Positions 1 through 8,059 of a stretch of DNA of 64,000 bases are shown here, piece after piece. Each line of letters starts with the position of its first letter. The stretch's first letter is position 1. Source of the stretch: Streptomyces lichenis. Its GTDB lineage: Bacteria; Actinomycetota; Actinomycetes; Streptomycetales; Streptomycetaceae. The DNA is taken from positions 1 to 64,000 of the forward strand of contig NZ_JALPTH010000013.1 of assembly GCF_023218175.1 (NCBI RefSeq), written 5' to 3'. The notes beneath the pieces were generated by a model. It made no database searches, had not been told where the DNA came from, and worked only from the letters and a program-made list of their open reading frames with translations. Both the position numbers and the translations under genes were made by a program.

Positions 1-143
1 CGGATATGACCGGGAGGCACCCTGCAACGATGTCGCGCACGTCCGGCAGGGCCCCGCGATTAATCGGTGGCGCGGTGTTCCGAGGTGGGGCTACGGTTCT
101 GCTCAGCCGCTCCCGAGTGACGGGTGCCGGCTCGTCGATGTGC

Positions 144-750
144 CGAGAAGCAGCAGGAGGAGGGGACGTTGATGACTGTCACGGTGGCGGGCGCTGCCCG
201 CGTTCAGAAGTCCGACATCCCCACCCCCGTGGTCCCCGGCTGACACCCACTCGACTCGCGCGCCCGGAGCGCGCCGCCGGGGCCACCCTGTGAAGGGTTC
301 CCCTTGAATCTCTCTTCTCCGTCGCGTCTCTCCGCCACGTCGTCGCACCCGCTCGCCCGCTACGGCTGGGACGACCGCTGGGCGGCCGAGTTCGCCCCCT
401 ACGCCGAGACCGGGCTGCTGCCCGGGCGGGTCGTACGGGTGGACCGCGGTCGCTGCGACCTGGTCACCGCCGACGGCACCGTGCACGCCGACACCGTCTT
501 CGTCACCCCGCACGACCCGCTGCGGGTCATCTGCACCGGCGACTGGGCGGCCGTCGACCCGCACGGCAACCCCCGGTACGTACAGGCGTACCTGCCGCGC
601 CGCACCTCCCTCGTACGCTCCACCTCCTCCACCCGCTCCGAGGGCCAGATCCTCGCGGCCAACGTGGACCACGCGATCATCGCGGTGCCGCTCTCGGCCG
701 AGCTGGACCTCGGCCGGCTGGAGCGCTTCCTCGCCCTGGCCTGGGAGAGC
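144..750 (+). repeat. Left copy of a ~605-bp direct repeat containing the 5' part of rsgA
   Basis: Positions 146-750 match 19501-20105 at a constant offset of 19355 with only seven substitutions that I could count, about 98.8 % identity. Weaker similarity extends upstream to about position 58 (versus 19403), with indels. Identity ends abruptly after the codons for LALxWE. The right copy continues into an intact rsgA and the left copy runs into unrelated sequence. The two copies bracket the accessory block. Seven substitutions make a simple recent target duplication unlikely. A mobile or recombined segment that brought its own allele of the rsgA 5' end fits better (inference). Confidence 0.9.
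172..243 (+). CDS. 23-residue upstream ORF before truncated rsgA
   Basis: ATG preceded by a strong GGAGGAGGGG ribosome binding site about six bases upstream. The peptide begins MTVTVAGAARVQKSDIPTP and ends VVPG before TGA. The right repeat copy encodes the same peptide with a single I-to-V change. That conservation, together with the good Shine-Dalgarno sequence, suggests it is translated, perhaps as a leader or small protein upstream of rsgA. I do not recognise a family. It could instead be an untranslated part of the rsgA leader. Confidence 0.45.
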   Translation: MTVTVAGAARVQKSDIPTPVVPG

Positions 751-795
751 GCCGCGTCATACACAGCAGCCCTCACCTGCACAGATGCCGTTTGA
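304..795 (+). pseudogene. rsgA: Truncated rsgA (ribosome biogenesis GTPase) fragment
   Basis: TTG start identical to that of the intact copy at 19659. The first ~149 residues match the intact RsgA with few changes (OB-fold region, RSTSSTRSEGQILAANVDHA). The frame then switches at about position 750 to 14 unrelated residues and stops. The whole circularly permuted GTPase domain (TKAD, GxxGxGKS, DTPG motifs) and the C-terminal zinc site are missing, so the product cannot be a working GTPase. It marks the left junction of the inserted block. The promoter and leader appear to be retained, so the stub may still be transcribed into the block. Confidence 0.9.
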
Positions 796-826
796 AGCGG
801 CCGGATCTGTGAGGTAGGAGGGCACT

Positions 827-937
827 ATGGCGAAGAAGACGGCAGAGGAGTTCCGGGACGGTTCTCCCGAGGAGCTGGCGGAGAAGACCCCGAAGGAACT
901 GGTCGACCTCTACCTGCGCCGCAGCAAGGCACCCTAG
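827..937 (+). CDS. 36-residue hypothetical protein at the left junction
   Basis: ATG with a GGAGG ribosome binding site five bases upstream; the peptide begins MAKKTAEEFRDGSPEELAEK and ends LRRSKAP before TAG. It is strongly charged and predicted by eye to be helical, with no Cys and no membrane segment. It lies 32 bases after the end of the rsgA fragment, on the same strand, and is the first gene inside the block. I do not recognise a family. The clear start signals and sensible codon use make it likely to be real, but function is unknown. Confidence 0.5.
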   Translation: MAKKTAEEFRDGSPEELAEKTPKELVDLYLRRSKAP

Positions 938-1302
938 GACGTGGGATGCAACGGATTAACGGATCGTTCCAGTTGTGAAGTTGGGCCCACGCGACATGAT
1001 CTTGGGCTGGGGACGCCACCATCCGAGCCGCACTCATCCCGACCCCTGGTGCTGTCGTCACTGCCCCTACCGCTGGCCGCCATCAGGCGCGTGGCGGCCA
1101 CTGGGGGAGGCAGCACGCAGTCAACGCCCGCGCGAGAGCGTCGCTCATCTGTGGTGCCGGCCGATCTACTCGGCGGCGAGGTCGGCAGAACTCGTGAAAG
1201 CGCGATGGCGATGGCCATGGTGCGGATGGACTCGTTGAACCGGCCACGTAAGGGTCGAGTGGACCGCCGGGACACCGTCGAGCTGTGGTCAGCCCGCCGG
1301 TG
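938..1302. other. 365-bp gap between small ORF and HExxH gene
   Basis: No convincing gene. Open frames here lack recognisable domains and start signals. The interval separates two convergent genes, the small ORF on the plus strand and the 3' end of the leftward biosynthetic operon, so terminators would be expected. I did not find a clean long hairpin. Confidence 0.4.
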
Positions 1303-2193
1303 CTACCCCGGTAGTACAGCTTCGTTGACGGCGCGGCTGACGCGATCACGGAGCGCGTCGGCGGGGACGTATGAGAGTGCCTCAGCCAGCGAATCGAATG
1401 CCGAGGCGAACTGGCTCTCTTGCTGGCGCAGGTGGGCGTAAAGGAAGGAAGCCACAGCACCCGTGGCGCCGCAGCGGGCCCGCCGCGCGTACAGCACTGT
1501 GAGGGAGAAGGCCCAGCAGGCATGCAGGAAGCCGTAGACCGGACGAGAGGTCCCTCGCCAGGGAGAGAAGAAGGTGATGTCGGCGGGGAGGCTGACGTCG
1601 TGCGCGGTCAGGGCGTCGTTGAGCCAGTTGTGGGCGGCCTCGTGGATGAGGTCGCGGGCCAGGACCTCGGGGTGGGCGGTGTAGTCGGTGAAGACGGTGC
1701 CCGGGAGGCGGGTGAGGGCCCAGCTGTGGAGGGTCTCGTCGAGTCGGCGACGGTTGAGCAGGCAGATGACGGGGGCGTGCCGGGTGAGCAGGGTGCCGAA
1801 GCCGTGCTCGGTCGCGGAGGCGAGGGCGGCACGAACGAGGCCGTGGACCTCGGGCAGGGCAGGGCTGGTGTTGGGGCGGACGAGGTAGTACGCCGTTTCA
1901 GAGATCTCCGAGCGGAACAGGTCCGCGGGGCGCGGGCTGAGCACGATGTGCGGGCCAGCTGACAGGTGGGTCAGGTCTCGCACCGTCGTACGGCGGTACC
2001 AAGCGAGGCGGTCCGCGTCCCGGGCGCGCGCCGCGTGTTCGGCGCCTTCGAGCAGGTGGTGGGCGATGGCGTAGTCGAGCGCGGACGAGCCGAGGCGGTT
2101 GCCGAGTACGGAGGCGATACGGCTGGTCCGTTGGCGCTGGTGGTCGGCGATGCCACCGAGGGCGACCAGGGCTTCCGGGGAGAGAGCGCTCAT
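1303..2193 (-). CDS. HExxH-motif protein, putative peptide beta-hydroxylase
   Basis: 296 residues, ATG start with a GGAG site upstream. The HExxH motif is HEAAH at residues 184-188. The region around it (FTDYTAHPEVLARDLIHE) resembles the HExxH-motif family linked to radical SAM peptide maturases; members have been characterised as alpha-ketoglutarate-dependent peptide beta-hydroxylases rather than proteases. There is no signal peptide or membrane segment. It is the last gene of the leftward operon, 58 bases after the small peptide gene, which fits an enzyme acting on that peptide. A zinc peptidase role cannot be excluded from the motif alone. Confidence 0.7.
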   Translation of the reverse strand: MSALSPEALVALGGIADHQRQRTSRIASVLGNRLGSSALDYAIAHHLLEGAEHAARARDADRLAWYRRTTVRDLTHLSAGPHIVLSPRPADLFRSEISETAYYLVRPNTSPALPEVHGLVRAALASATEHGFGTLLTRHAPVICLLNRRRLDETLHSWALTRLPGTVFTDYTAHPEVLARDLIHEAAHNWLNDALTAHDVSLPADITFFSPWRGTSRPVYGFLHACWAFSLTVLYARRARCGATGAVASFLYAHLRQQESQFASAFDSLAEALSYVPADALRDRVSRAVNEAVLPG

Positions 2194-2250
2194 CTGGAGC
2201 TCCGGGAGTGAGACGGGGCCGGACCGGGACGGGCCCGACCCCGTGGCGGG

Positions 2251-2412
2251 TCAGGACTCGGTGGTGGGCTCAGCGGCGTCAGGCTGCACCGTGGTGGCCA
2301 GCCAGGTCTCGGTGGCCGCGTTGGAGGTGTGCGCGGTGGTACGCACGGGGTCGCTGTCACGCAGCAACGCGACCGCCTCCAGGAACTCGTCGAACGTCTT
2401 CTCGTCTGCCAC
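2251..2412 (-). CDS. 53-residue candidate precursor peptide
   Basis: GTG start at 2412 preceded by AGGAG about 13 bases upstream; TGA at 2251. It is flanked by the 2OG oxygenase and HExxH genes in the same direction. The N-terminal half is acidic and helical (starts MADEKTFDEFLEAVALLRDS), as RiPP leaders often are. The C-terminal half is rich in Thr, Ala, Pro and Glu, has one Trp (W37, in ATETWLATT) and ends TTES. There is no Cys or Tyr and no FxSxx C-terminus, so it is not a standard FxsA precursor. Position and size support a precursor role; the modified residues are unknown. Confidence 0.6.
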   Translation of the reverse strand: MADEKTFDEFLEAVALLRDSDPVRTTAHTSNAATETWLATTVQPDAAEPTTES

Positions 2413-2504
2413 TGCTCGCTCTCTCTCCTCAGGTAGGGGCGGGGGGTCGGGGCGAAGGGCTGGTGCGGGCGGGCCGCGGGGGCCGGTCACGGATGCACGG
2501 CTCC

Positions 2505-3224
2505 TTACTCGGAGACGAAGAGCGTCAGGAACTTACGAACGCGGTCGGCGCGGACCGGTTCGGTGCCGTGGACGAGCTGGCTGCCGAAGACCACGAGCGT
2601 GCCGGGAGAGGGGGCGACGCTCCATCGCGTGCGCGGCATGCTGCGAAACCAGGGAGAGGACATGTCCGCCCCGTCGTGTGCGAAGTGCATCCCCGGGACG
2701 TAACCCGACCCGGTCGGCGCCTCGTCGGCGGTCCAGGCGGCCTCGCTGCCCGTGGTCTCCACGTAGAACGCCCCTCCTGTGTCCTGGATGTCCGTGAGCG
2801 TGACCGTCGCGGCGGCAATCTGCCGGGGACGCGAGAGGGGATCGGGGGCGATGCCGTCCGCATGCGGGGTGATGTACTGACCGGCGCCGTATTCGAGGTA
2901 GATCCACGGCCGGTGGCCGGTGACCGACGGCAGGGTGCGCGTGATGGCGGCCATGTGGAGCTTGAGGGCCTGGTCGAGGAGGGCGGTCGCCTCGTACGGG
3001 ATGTCGGTCATCTCGATCCGACCGACTGGCTCGTAGACGTCCTGCGCCTCGGCGGGGGAGTGGCCGGGGATCTCGTGGATGGTCGTATGGCGGCCCGCGC
3101 CGAACCGGTCGTGCCCGAGGGGGCCGAGTGCGTCGTCCATGACGTCGTCGAGGCGCTCGATCTCGTTCGGCTTGAGGAAGCTCTCCACGGTCCGGATGGA
3201 CAGCGTCTCGGCGATGTGGATCAC
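2505..3224 (-). CDS. 2-oxoglutarate/Fe(II)-dependent oxygenase
   Basis: 239 residues. The GTG start at 3224 overlaps the stop of the radical SAM gene (GTGA) and has GGAGG six bases upstream, so I prefer it to longer readings. The double-stranded beta-helix iron triad is visible: H121-x-D123 (in YITPHADGI) and H219 (in SQLVHGTEP), with R230 placed to bind the 2-oxoglutarate carboxylate. The family hydroxylates or otherwise oxidises unactivated C-H bonds. Tight coupling to the radical SAM gene and the small peptide gene downstream suggests the peptide, or a small molecule joined to it, as substrate (inference). Confidence 0.85.
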   Translation of the reverse strand: MIHIAETLSIRTVESFLKPNEIERLDDVMDDALGPLGHDRFGAGRHTTIHEIPGHSPAEAQDVYEPVGRIEMTDIPYEATALLDQALKLHMAAITRTLPSVTGHRPWIYLEYGAGQYITPHADGIAPDPLSRPRQIAAATVTLTDIQDTGGAFYVETTGSEAAWTADEAPTGSGYVPGMHFAHDGADMSSPWFRSMPRTRWSVAPSPGTLVVFGSQLVHGTEPVRADRVRKFLTLFVSE

Positions 3225-5104
3225 TGCTCGCCTCCATCGCTGGAGTGGGCTTCGCCCGCGCAGGCGCAGAGGGCGGACGGCGGGGCAGCGGCGGCTTCGG
3301 CCAGGGCCTCCTTGAGTACGTGAACGGCGTCGGTGAGGTTCTCGAAGTACTCGGCAGGCGTGGTGCCGGCAGAGGGTACGAGATGGAGGTCGAGCGTCGG
3401 ATACACCCGGCCGGTGGTGCGGCACGTGAGCTCGTTGCGGCCGAGGACCAGCGAACACGCTCCGGGCAGGGAGGACTCGGCTCGGCTGGCGGCACGGCAC
3501 AGGCGCGCGGCTGTTCGCGCGTACTCGGCGCGGTCGCGCGGCAGGACGCCGACCGAGAGGAACCGGGGCTCGGCTCCGGCGAGGTTGGCGTAGGCGTGGC
3601 CCTGGCAGCTGTCATAGGTGACGGTGTTCCAGCCCGCGGTGAGCGCGTCGACGACCGGGAGGACGCCGGGCTCGATGCCCTCGTACCACTGGGGGTGTCG
3701 CGGGTCGAGATCGTCCGCCTCGTGGATGCCGGGGAGGCCGACCGTGTTGATGTTGCCGTGGGCGCTTACCTGGAGGCGTGCCGGCGGGCGCGGTGCGGCG
3801 GGGTCATCCCAGCGGGCCAGGAACGCCCCGACGTGGTGCATGCCGTTGGGGCGGACGGGACGCCAGTGCAGCCGGGAACAGGAGGCACCGGGCGGGAGAT
3901 CCGGCTGGGCGAGCAGGGTGGTGATGCCGTCGATCAGACGCATACGGTGGTCGCAGTACGCGTCTTCGTCGCCCGCGGCGGCAAAGCGGAGGCGGACCGC
4001 CGGGCAGCCCGCGCCGCAGGTGTCGCGGTAGTCGCAGGTCGTACACTTCGTGATCAGGGAGCGTGCCTGCCGGAGCAGGGGAGACCTGCCCTGGGCGCCG
4101 GCCACGTCGGCCTCGGCGTGTACGTTGCCGAGCGCGGCCAGGCCGGCCTGCGGCCAGGGCAGCTCGTCACAGCTTCCCAGGCGGTCATCGGGATAAAGGG
4201 TGAGGACGTGGTCGCACTTCAGGTCGGAGAAGTGACAGGAACGGGTTTGTAGACCCTTCAGGCGGCGGATGACGGAGACGACGGGCTCCAGCTTGACGCG
4301 GCGGAACAGCCCGTCGGCCACCCAGTGGTGGCCGGCCTCCAGCACGAAGTCGGCGTACTGACGCGGCGTGACGGCCCAGGCCGGGCCGGTGGGGCCGATG
4401 GCCCGTCGCTGGAGTGCCCGGCTGGTCGGCGTACGGGATCCCGCCACCGTGGTCGAACGGGTGACCGCCGCGTCGAAGCACGGCACCAGGCTGACCGTCG
4501 TCACGGCGGGAAAGGAGGCGAGGTGCTCCATGACCTCGGAGGCCCGGCCGAGGACGTACGGGGTGACGGCGCAGATGACGCCGACGCGGCGTTCCCGACG
4601 GCCGAGGAGTTCCAGGGCTTCGACCACTCGGGGGTACGTGGGGCGGCCGTCGTACCCGACGCGCCACGAGTTCCCGAGCGCGTCCCCGTCGAGGGAGATG
4701 CCGATCTCCAGCTCCGGGCAGTGCCGCTCGAACAGGTCCAGCCAGGCGTCGTCGAGCTGGAGGCCGTTGGTCTGGAGGCTCACGCGGATGACGTTCGGCT
4801 GTGCGCCGAGCGCGTCCAGGATCTCCGCGATCCGTTCCCGGCCGGCGGTCAGAGGCTCACCGCCGTGGAGTTCGACGCTGAGCGGACGCCCGGAGAAGAT
4901 CGAACCGAGGCGGTGGACCTGTTCCGCGCTGATCCGGGCGCCGCCCGGTGACTCCTTGCGCTTCTCGAAGCAGTACAGGCAGTCGATGTCGCAGGTCTCC
5001 CCGCGGAGCTTGAGGATGACGGAGACGGCCGTGTCCGGCCCGGTGCGCGACAGCGGGGCGTAGAGACTCTCCAGGTCGATGGAGGCGGTGCGGGTGACGG
5101 GCAT
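3221..5104 (-). CDS. Radical SAM/SPASM maturase with C-terminal extension
   Basis: 627 residues. The radical SAM cluster motif is C38xxxC42xxC45 and the SAM-binding GGEP is at residues 81-84. SPASM-type auxiliary cluster cysteines follow at C290, C297, C312 and C354, C357, C363, C367, C384. Such proteins install crosslinks or other C-H-derived modifications in ribosomal peptides. About 230 residues follow the SPASM domain with no domain I recognise, ending in a Cys pair (LCACAG) near the C-terminus. The ATG has a GGAG site. The gene follows the nucleotidyltransferase by 30 bases and its stop overlaps the oxygenase start. It resembles FxsB-like maturases in the N-terminal half, but the peptide does not match FxsA. 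Confidence 0.85.
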   Translation of the reverse strand: MPVTRTASIDLESLYAPLSRTGPDTAVSVILKLRGETCDIDCLYCFEKRKESPGGARISAEQVHRLGSIFSGRPLSVELHGGEPLTAGRERIAEILDALGAQPNVIRVSLQTNGLQLDDAWLDLFERHCPELEIGISLDGDALGNSWRVGYDGRPTYPRVVEALELLGRRERRVGVICAVTPYVLGRASEVMEHLASFPAVTTVSLVPCFDAAVTRSTTVAGSRTPTSRALQRRAIGPTGPAWAVTPRQYADFVLEAGHHWVADGLFRRVKLEPVVSVIRRLKGLQTRSCHFSDLKCDHVLTLYPDDRLGSCDELPWPQAGLAALGNVHAEADVAGAQGRSPLLRQARSLITKCTTCDYRDTCGAGCPAVRLRFAAAGDEDAYCDHRMRLIDGITTLLAQPDLPPGASCSRLHWRPVRPNGMHHVGAFLARWDDPAAPRPPARLQVSAHGNINTVGLPGIHEADDLDPRHPQWYEGIEPGVLPVVDALTAGWNTVTYDSCQGHAYANLAGAEPRFLSVGVLPRDRAEYARTAARLCRAASRAESSLPGACSLVLGRNELTCRTTGRVYPTLDLHLVPSAGTTPAEYFENLTDAVHVLKEALAEAAAAPPSALCACAGEAHSSDGGEQ

Positions 5105-5134
5105 GAGAGGACTCCGGAGGAGGAGAGGCGCGGT

Positions 5135-6001
5135 CTACGCGCCATCGGTGGAGACCGTGGACAGCCACCCGAGAAGCTGCCCGCCGGTGATGGGGATGTG
5201 GACGTCGCCACGGTGAAGGAACCACCCGTCGGCGTACCGCTGGGGCAGCCAGCCGGCGTCAGGGGCACCAAGATGGGGAGGCTTCTGCAGCGGGTCGTCG
5301 ACGGGCCAGCAGTCCAGAAGCGCTCTCGTCACGCCTCGCTGAACCGGACGGAACCACTCCCACGTCTCTGCGTGAGCCGGGTCGATCGACGGGCGGGGCT
5401 GCGCGCCGGCGAGCAGCGGCAGCCACTTGTCTCCCAGTACCGGTTGGCCGGCCGCCGCGCAACCGAGCGCGGTGAGGCAGGTCTCCAGCTTCCGGCACAC
5501 GACGCCGGCCGACTCGGCTAGGCCGTCCTCGACGAGGCCGGTCAGGTCCTCCGCGAGACTCGCCGCGACCTCGGCCTGGTCGGCGACCGCCCAGCGTCGG
5601 TAGCCCTGGCGCTCCCCGGGAGCGAGTACCGGATCCCAGCGCCCGGAGCTGTACGAGAGGGCGGTACGCAGACACATGAGGTCGTGCATCGAGGCGCGTA
5701 CCCGGCGGAACGATCCGAGGTCGCCACAGCGCACATCGAAGAAGCGGAGCAGGTGACGGAGTTCCTCGGCCCGTTGCGGCGCCGTCGGCTGGAGGTCGAC
5801 CCGGACGCCGTCCACGATGCGCGACTTCCATGCCGGAAGCTCGCCGTCCACGATGCCACGCAGGTCGATGTCGCTGGCTGCGTGGGCGAAGCCACAGGCG
5901 AGGGCTCCCTCCAGCCAGACCTCGCGGGCCTCGCCGGACGCGACCAGCGCCCGGGCGACTCTGTCGGCGATCTCCCGGCGCAGTCGTGCCGATGGGTTCA
6001 C
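5135..6001 (-). CDS. Pol-beta-superfamily nucleotidyltransferase-like protein
   Basis: 288 residues. The N-terminal nucleotidyltransferase signature reads EGALACGFAHAASDIDL, with the metal-binding pair D44/D46 and a possible third carboxylate at D69 (RVDL). The Ser of the usual GS motif is replaced by Ala. Such enzymes transfer an NMP to proteins, antibiotics or small molecules. The remaining ~200 residues are helical and unassigned. Its ATG overlaps the dehydrogenase stop (ATGA), so the two are translationally coupled. In this operon it could activate a small molecule as a nucleotidyl conjugate, or modify a protein; substrate unknown. Confidence 0.7.
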   Translation of the reverse strand: MNPSARLRREIADRVARALVASGEAREVWLEGALACGFAHAASDIDLRGIVDGELPAWKSRIVDGVRVDLQPTAPQRAEELRHLLRFFDVRCGDLGSFRRVRASMHDLMCLRTALSYSSGRWDPVLAPGERQGYRRWAVADQAEVAASLAEDLTGLVEDGLAESAGVVCRKLETCLTALGCAAAGQPVLGDKWLPLLAGAQPRPSIDPAHAETWEWFRPVQRGVTRALLDCWPVDDPLQKPPHLGAPDAGWLPQRYADGWFLHRGDVHIPITGGQLLGWLSTVSTDGA

Positions 6002-6921
6002 CGGTGGCCTCCTTCGATCAGGATCGTGTTGTCAGCGGTGATCTCCTTGAGGAGATCGACGGCCCATCGGTCGAGAGCGCCGCGCACGTCGGAGCGCTGG
6101 GCGCCGATGTGGGGCGAGGCCAGAAGGTTGAGCGGCGTCGTGGAGCCGGTGAGGAGCGGCAGGTGCTCCCGCTCGACCGGATCGAGTGCAAGGCCCGAGA
6201 GCCTTCCGTCCGCCAGTGCCCGCAGGCAGGCGGCGACGTCGAGGGTCTCCAGCCGCCCGGCGCAGATCAGCAGAGGCCGCTGCGGAGCGACGCGCGCGAG
6301 GAAGTCCTCGCCGATGAGCTGTTCGGTCGTGGGACGCAGCGGCAGAGCGATCACGTGTACCTGCGACTGCTCCATGAGGGCTGTCGCCGACAGCTCCCGC
6401 AGACCGGGAGGGTTCGACGGCCACGCGGCGAAGGCCGTGCGGCCCACGAAGGGGGCGAGGGCCCAGTCGGCGGCCAGCCCCACCGGGCCCGCGCCCCAGA
6501 TGCCCGCGGCGAGGGTGCCGAGTGACGCCCCCATACACGCCTGCTTCTCGTGCTGGCCGAGCAGCAGCGCGTGCTGCCCCAAAGGGATACGCCGGGCCAG
6601 GGTGAGGGCAGCAGCGAGGACCCACTCGCCCACGGCGCCCGCGCCGGCTTCGGCGTTGCGGTGCAGAGTGATGCCACGGTGCCGGAGGGCACTCACGTCG
6701 ATGTGGTCGATGCCGGAGCCGGCCCGTACGACGTGCCGCAGGTGAGGGAGCGCGTCCAGCTCCCTCTCGCCGACACGGATGCCGGAGCGCAGGACGAGCA
6801 CGGCCGTGTCGGTGGGCATAGGCGAGTCCAGGTTCGGCAACTCGTGTACGAGGACATCGGGCAGGGCGCGGCGGATCGCGCTCGCGTCCGCCGCACCGCG
6901 TAGCACCAGGACAGCGCTCAT
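5998..6921 (-). CDS. D-isomer-specific 2-hydroxyacid dehydrogenase
   Basis: 307 residues, somewhat shorter than phosphoglycerate dehydrogenases. The nucleotide-binding loop is GAGPVG at 143-148. The catalytic triad of the family is present: R223 (CAGRLETLD), E250 (DPVE) and H271 (SPHIG). The family reduces 2-oxoacids with NAD(P)H. Its ATG overlaps the methyltransferase stop and its TGA overlaps the nucleotidyltransferase start. With a PEP mutase-like gene three genes upstream, reduction of phosphonopyruvate or another 2-oxoacid is a reasonable guess (inference), because no phosphonopyruvate decarboxylase is present to pull the mutase reaction. Confidence 0.8.
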   Translation of the reverse strand: MSAVLVLRGAADASAIRRALPDVLVHELPNLDSPMPTDTAVLVLRSGIRVGERELDALPHLRHVVRAGSGIDHIDVSALRHRGITLHRNAEAGAGAVGEWVLAAALTLARRIPLGQHALLLGQHEKQACMGASLGTLAAGIWGAGPVGLAADWALAPFVGRTAFAAWPSNPPGLRELSATALMEQSQVHVIALPLRPTTEQLIGEDFLARVAPQRPLLICAGRLETLDVAACLRALADGRLSGLALDPVEREHLPLLTGSTTPLNLLASPHIGAQRSDVRGALDRWAVDLLKEITADNTILIEGGHR

Positions 6922-7583
6922 CCGGGGAACTCCGGCTTCTCGTACCGGCCGAAGGCGAGATCGCCCTCGCCGGCGACGACGGTCACGGGCGAAGGCGCGC
7001 CGAAGTACACGTCGCAGGCGCGCTTCACCCCCGGGAGCCCGTCCCAGGCCCGCGGATTGACCGCCGTGTCCGCGTAGTCGTCGACGAGCAGCACACCTGT
7101 CGGTACCAGGCGGGTGACGCAGTGCTTGAGTCCCGTGAGGGTCGAGTCGTAGAAGTCGCCGTCCAGGTAGGCGAACGCGATCTCGTCGGGCAACTCTTTG
7201 GGAAGGATCTCGTCGAACCATCCCGGGTGGATGACCGGCGCCGGCCTGCCCCAGGCCGCGTGCGTGGCGCGCACGTCGTCCGGGGACGACCGGAGCTCGC
7301 CCGCCGCCAGATGGTCCGAGTCCTCGGCGCCGGGCACGGGCATGCCCTGGAAGGAGTCGTAGACATGGATCTCGCGCTTGTGGTCGCCCAGCGATTCGAG
7401 CACGCTACGGATCCAGAAGGCCATCGCGCCCCTGTAGCAACCGAGTTCCACCACAGCGCCTTGCAGACCGCGGGCGATCAGGTTGGCGAGCTCGTCGGCG
7501 ATCACGCGGAGCCGGTCGGCACAGACCGTGCCGGCGTGCTCCCGTAGTAGCCATTCCCGCAGATCCTTCAACGTCGGATCCAT
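6918..7583 (-). CDS. TylF/MycF-type SAM-dependent methyltransferase
   Basis: 221 residues from the ATG at 7583, which has an AGGTGG site; a longer open frame upstream overlaps the Nudix gene and is not needed. SAM-binding motif ELGCYRG at 46-52 and the family signature DSFQGMP at 76-82. Metal-binding acidic residues appear in LDGDFYDS and LVDDYAD. Characterised relatives are Mg-dependent sugar O-methyltransferases in macrolide and other antibiotic pathways. It follows the Nudix gene by five bases and overlaps the dehydrogenase gene by four. Its acceptor cannot be predicted. Confidence 0.8.
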   Translation of the reverse strand: MDPTLKDLREWLLREHAGTVCADRLRVIADELANLIARGLQGAVVELGCYRGAMAFWIRSVLESLGDHKREIHVYDSFQGMPVPGAEDSDHLAAGELRSSPDDVRATHAAWGRPAPVIHPGWFDEILPKELPDEIAFAYLDGDFYDSTLTGLKHCVTRLVPTGVLLVDDYADTAVNPRAWDGLPGVKRACDVYFGAPSPVTVVAGEGDLAFGRYEKPEFPG

Positions 7584-7588
7584 GAAGG

Positions 7589-8059
7589 TCACCACCTGTC
7601 CACGAAGGGGTCGGCGAGTTCCCCGCTCAACGCCGCGGACAGCGGGTGGTTGATCCGGGGTAGCAGGTACACGTCGCCCAGACGTTCCAGCGGGACCCAC
7701 TCGAAGCCCACCTGGATGGGGTCCGGCGGTTCCGGCATGCGTGGCTCTGCGTCGTCCACCTGCTCCGCGAGGAAGTTGAACTGGACCTTCTGTACGTCCC
7801 CGAACTCGCCCTTCCACGACTCGGGGACGTACTCGACGACGTACAGCAGACGCCGGGCCACGACCTGCAGGCCGGTCTCCTGGGCGACCTTGCGGTTCAC
7901 GGCCTGGCGCAGGTCCTCGCCGACCTGGGCCTTGCCGCCGGGAAGGTTGTAGTGGAACCCGGCCTTGTCGTCGTACGACAGCAGCAGGACGGCGCCGTCG
8001 CGCACGATCGCCGCCTTCACGGAGACACTGATCCGAGGCAGCTCGGGCGTCAGAGGCAC
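7589..8059 (-). CDS. Nudix-fold protein with altered Nudix box
   Basis: 156 residues from the GTG at 8059, which lies inside the last codons of the PEP mutase-like gene. The Nudix box spans residues 42-64: the spacing G-x5-E-x7-R is correct, but the usual REUxEExGU reads RKVAQETGL, so two of the metal-binding acids are K57 and Q60 while E61 remains. Nudix enzymes hydrolyse nucleoside diphosphates linked to another group. The substitutions could lower activity, change the substrate, or mark a ligand-binding role. Its presence beside a nucleotidyltransferase and a nucleotide kinase suggests nucleotide-linked chemistry. Confidence 0.75.
   Translation of the reverse strand: MPLTPELPRISVSVKAAIVRDGAVLLLSYDDKAGFHYNLPGGKAQVGEDLRQAVNRKVAQETGLQVVARRLLYVVEYVPESWKGEFGDVQKVQFNFLAEQVDDAEPRMPEPPDPIQVGFEWVPLERLGDVYLLPRINHPLSAALSGELADPFVDRW

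Noticed and set aside
2251..5104. Assignment as a standard FxsA/FxsB system
   Set aside because: The radical SAM protein is FxsB-like in its N-terminal half, but the peptide lacks an FxSxx C-terminus and no FxsC (TIR-like) gene is present.
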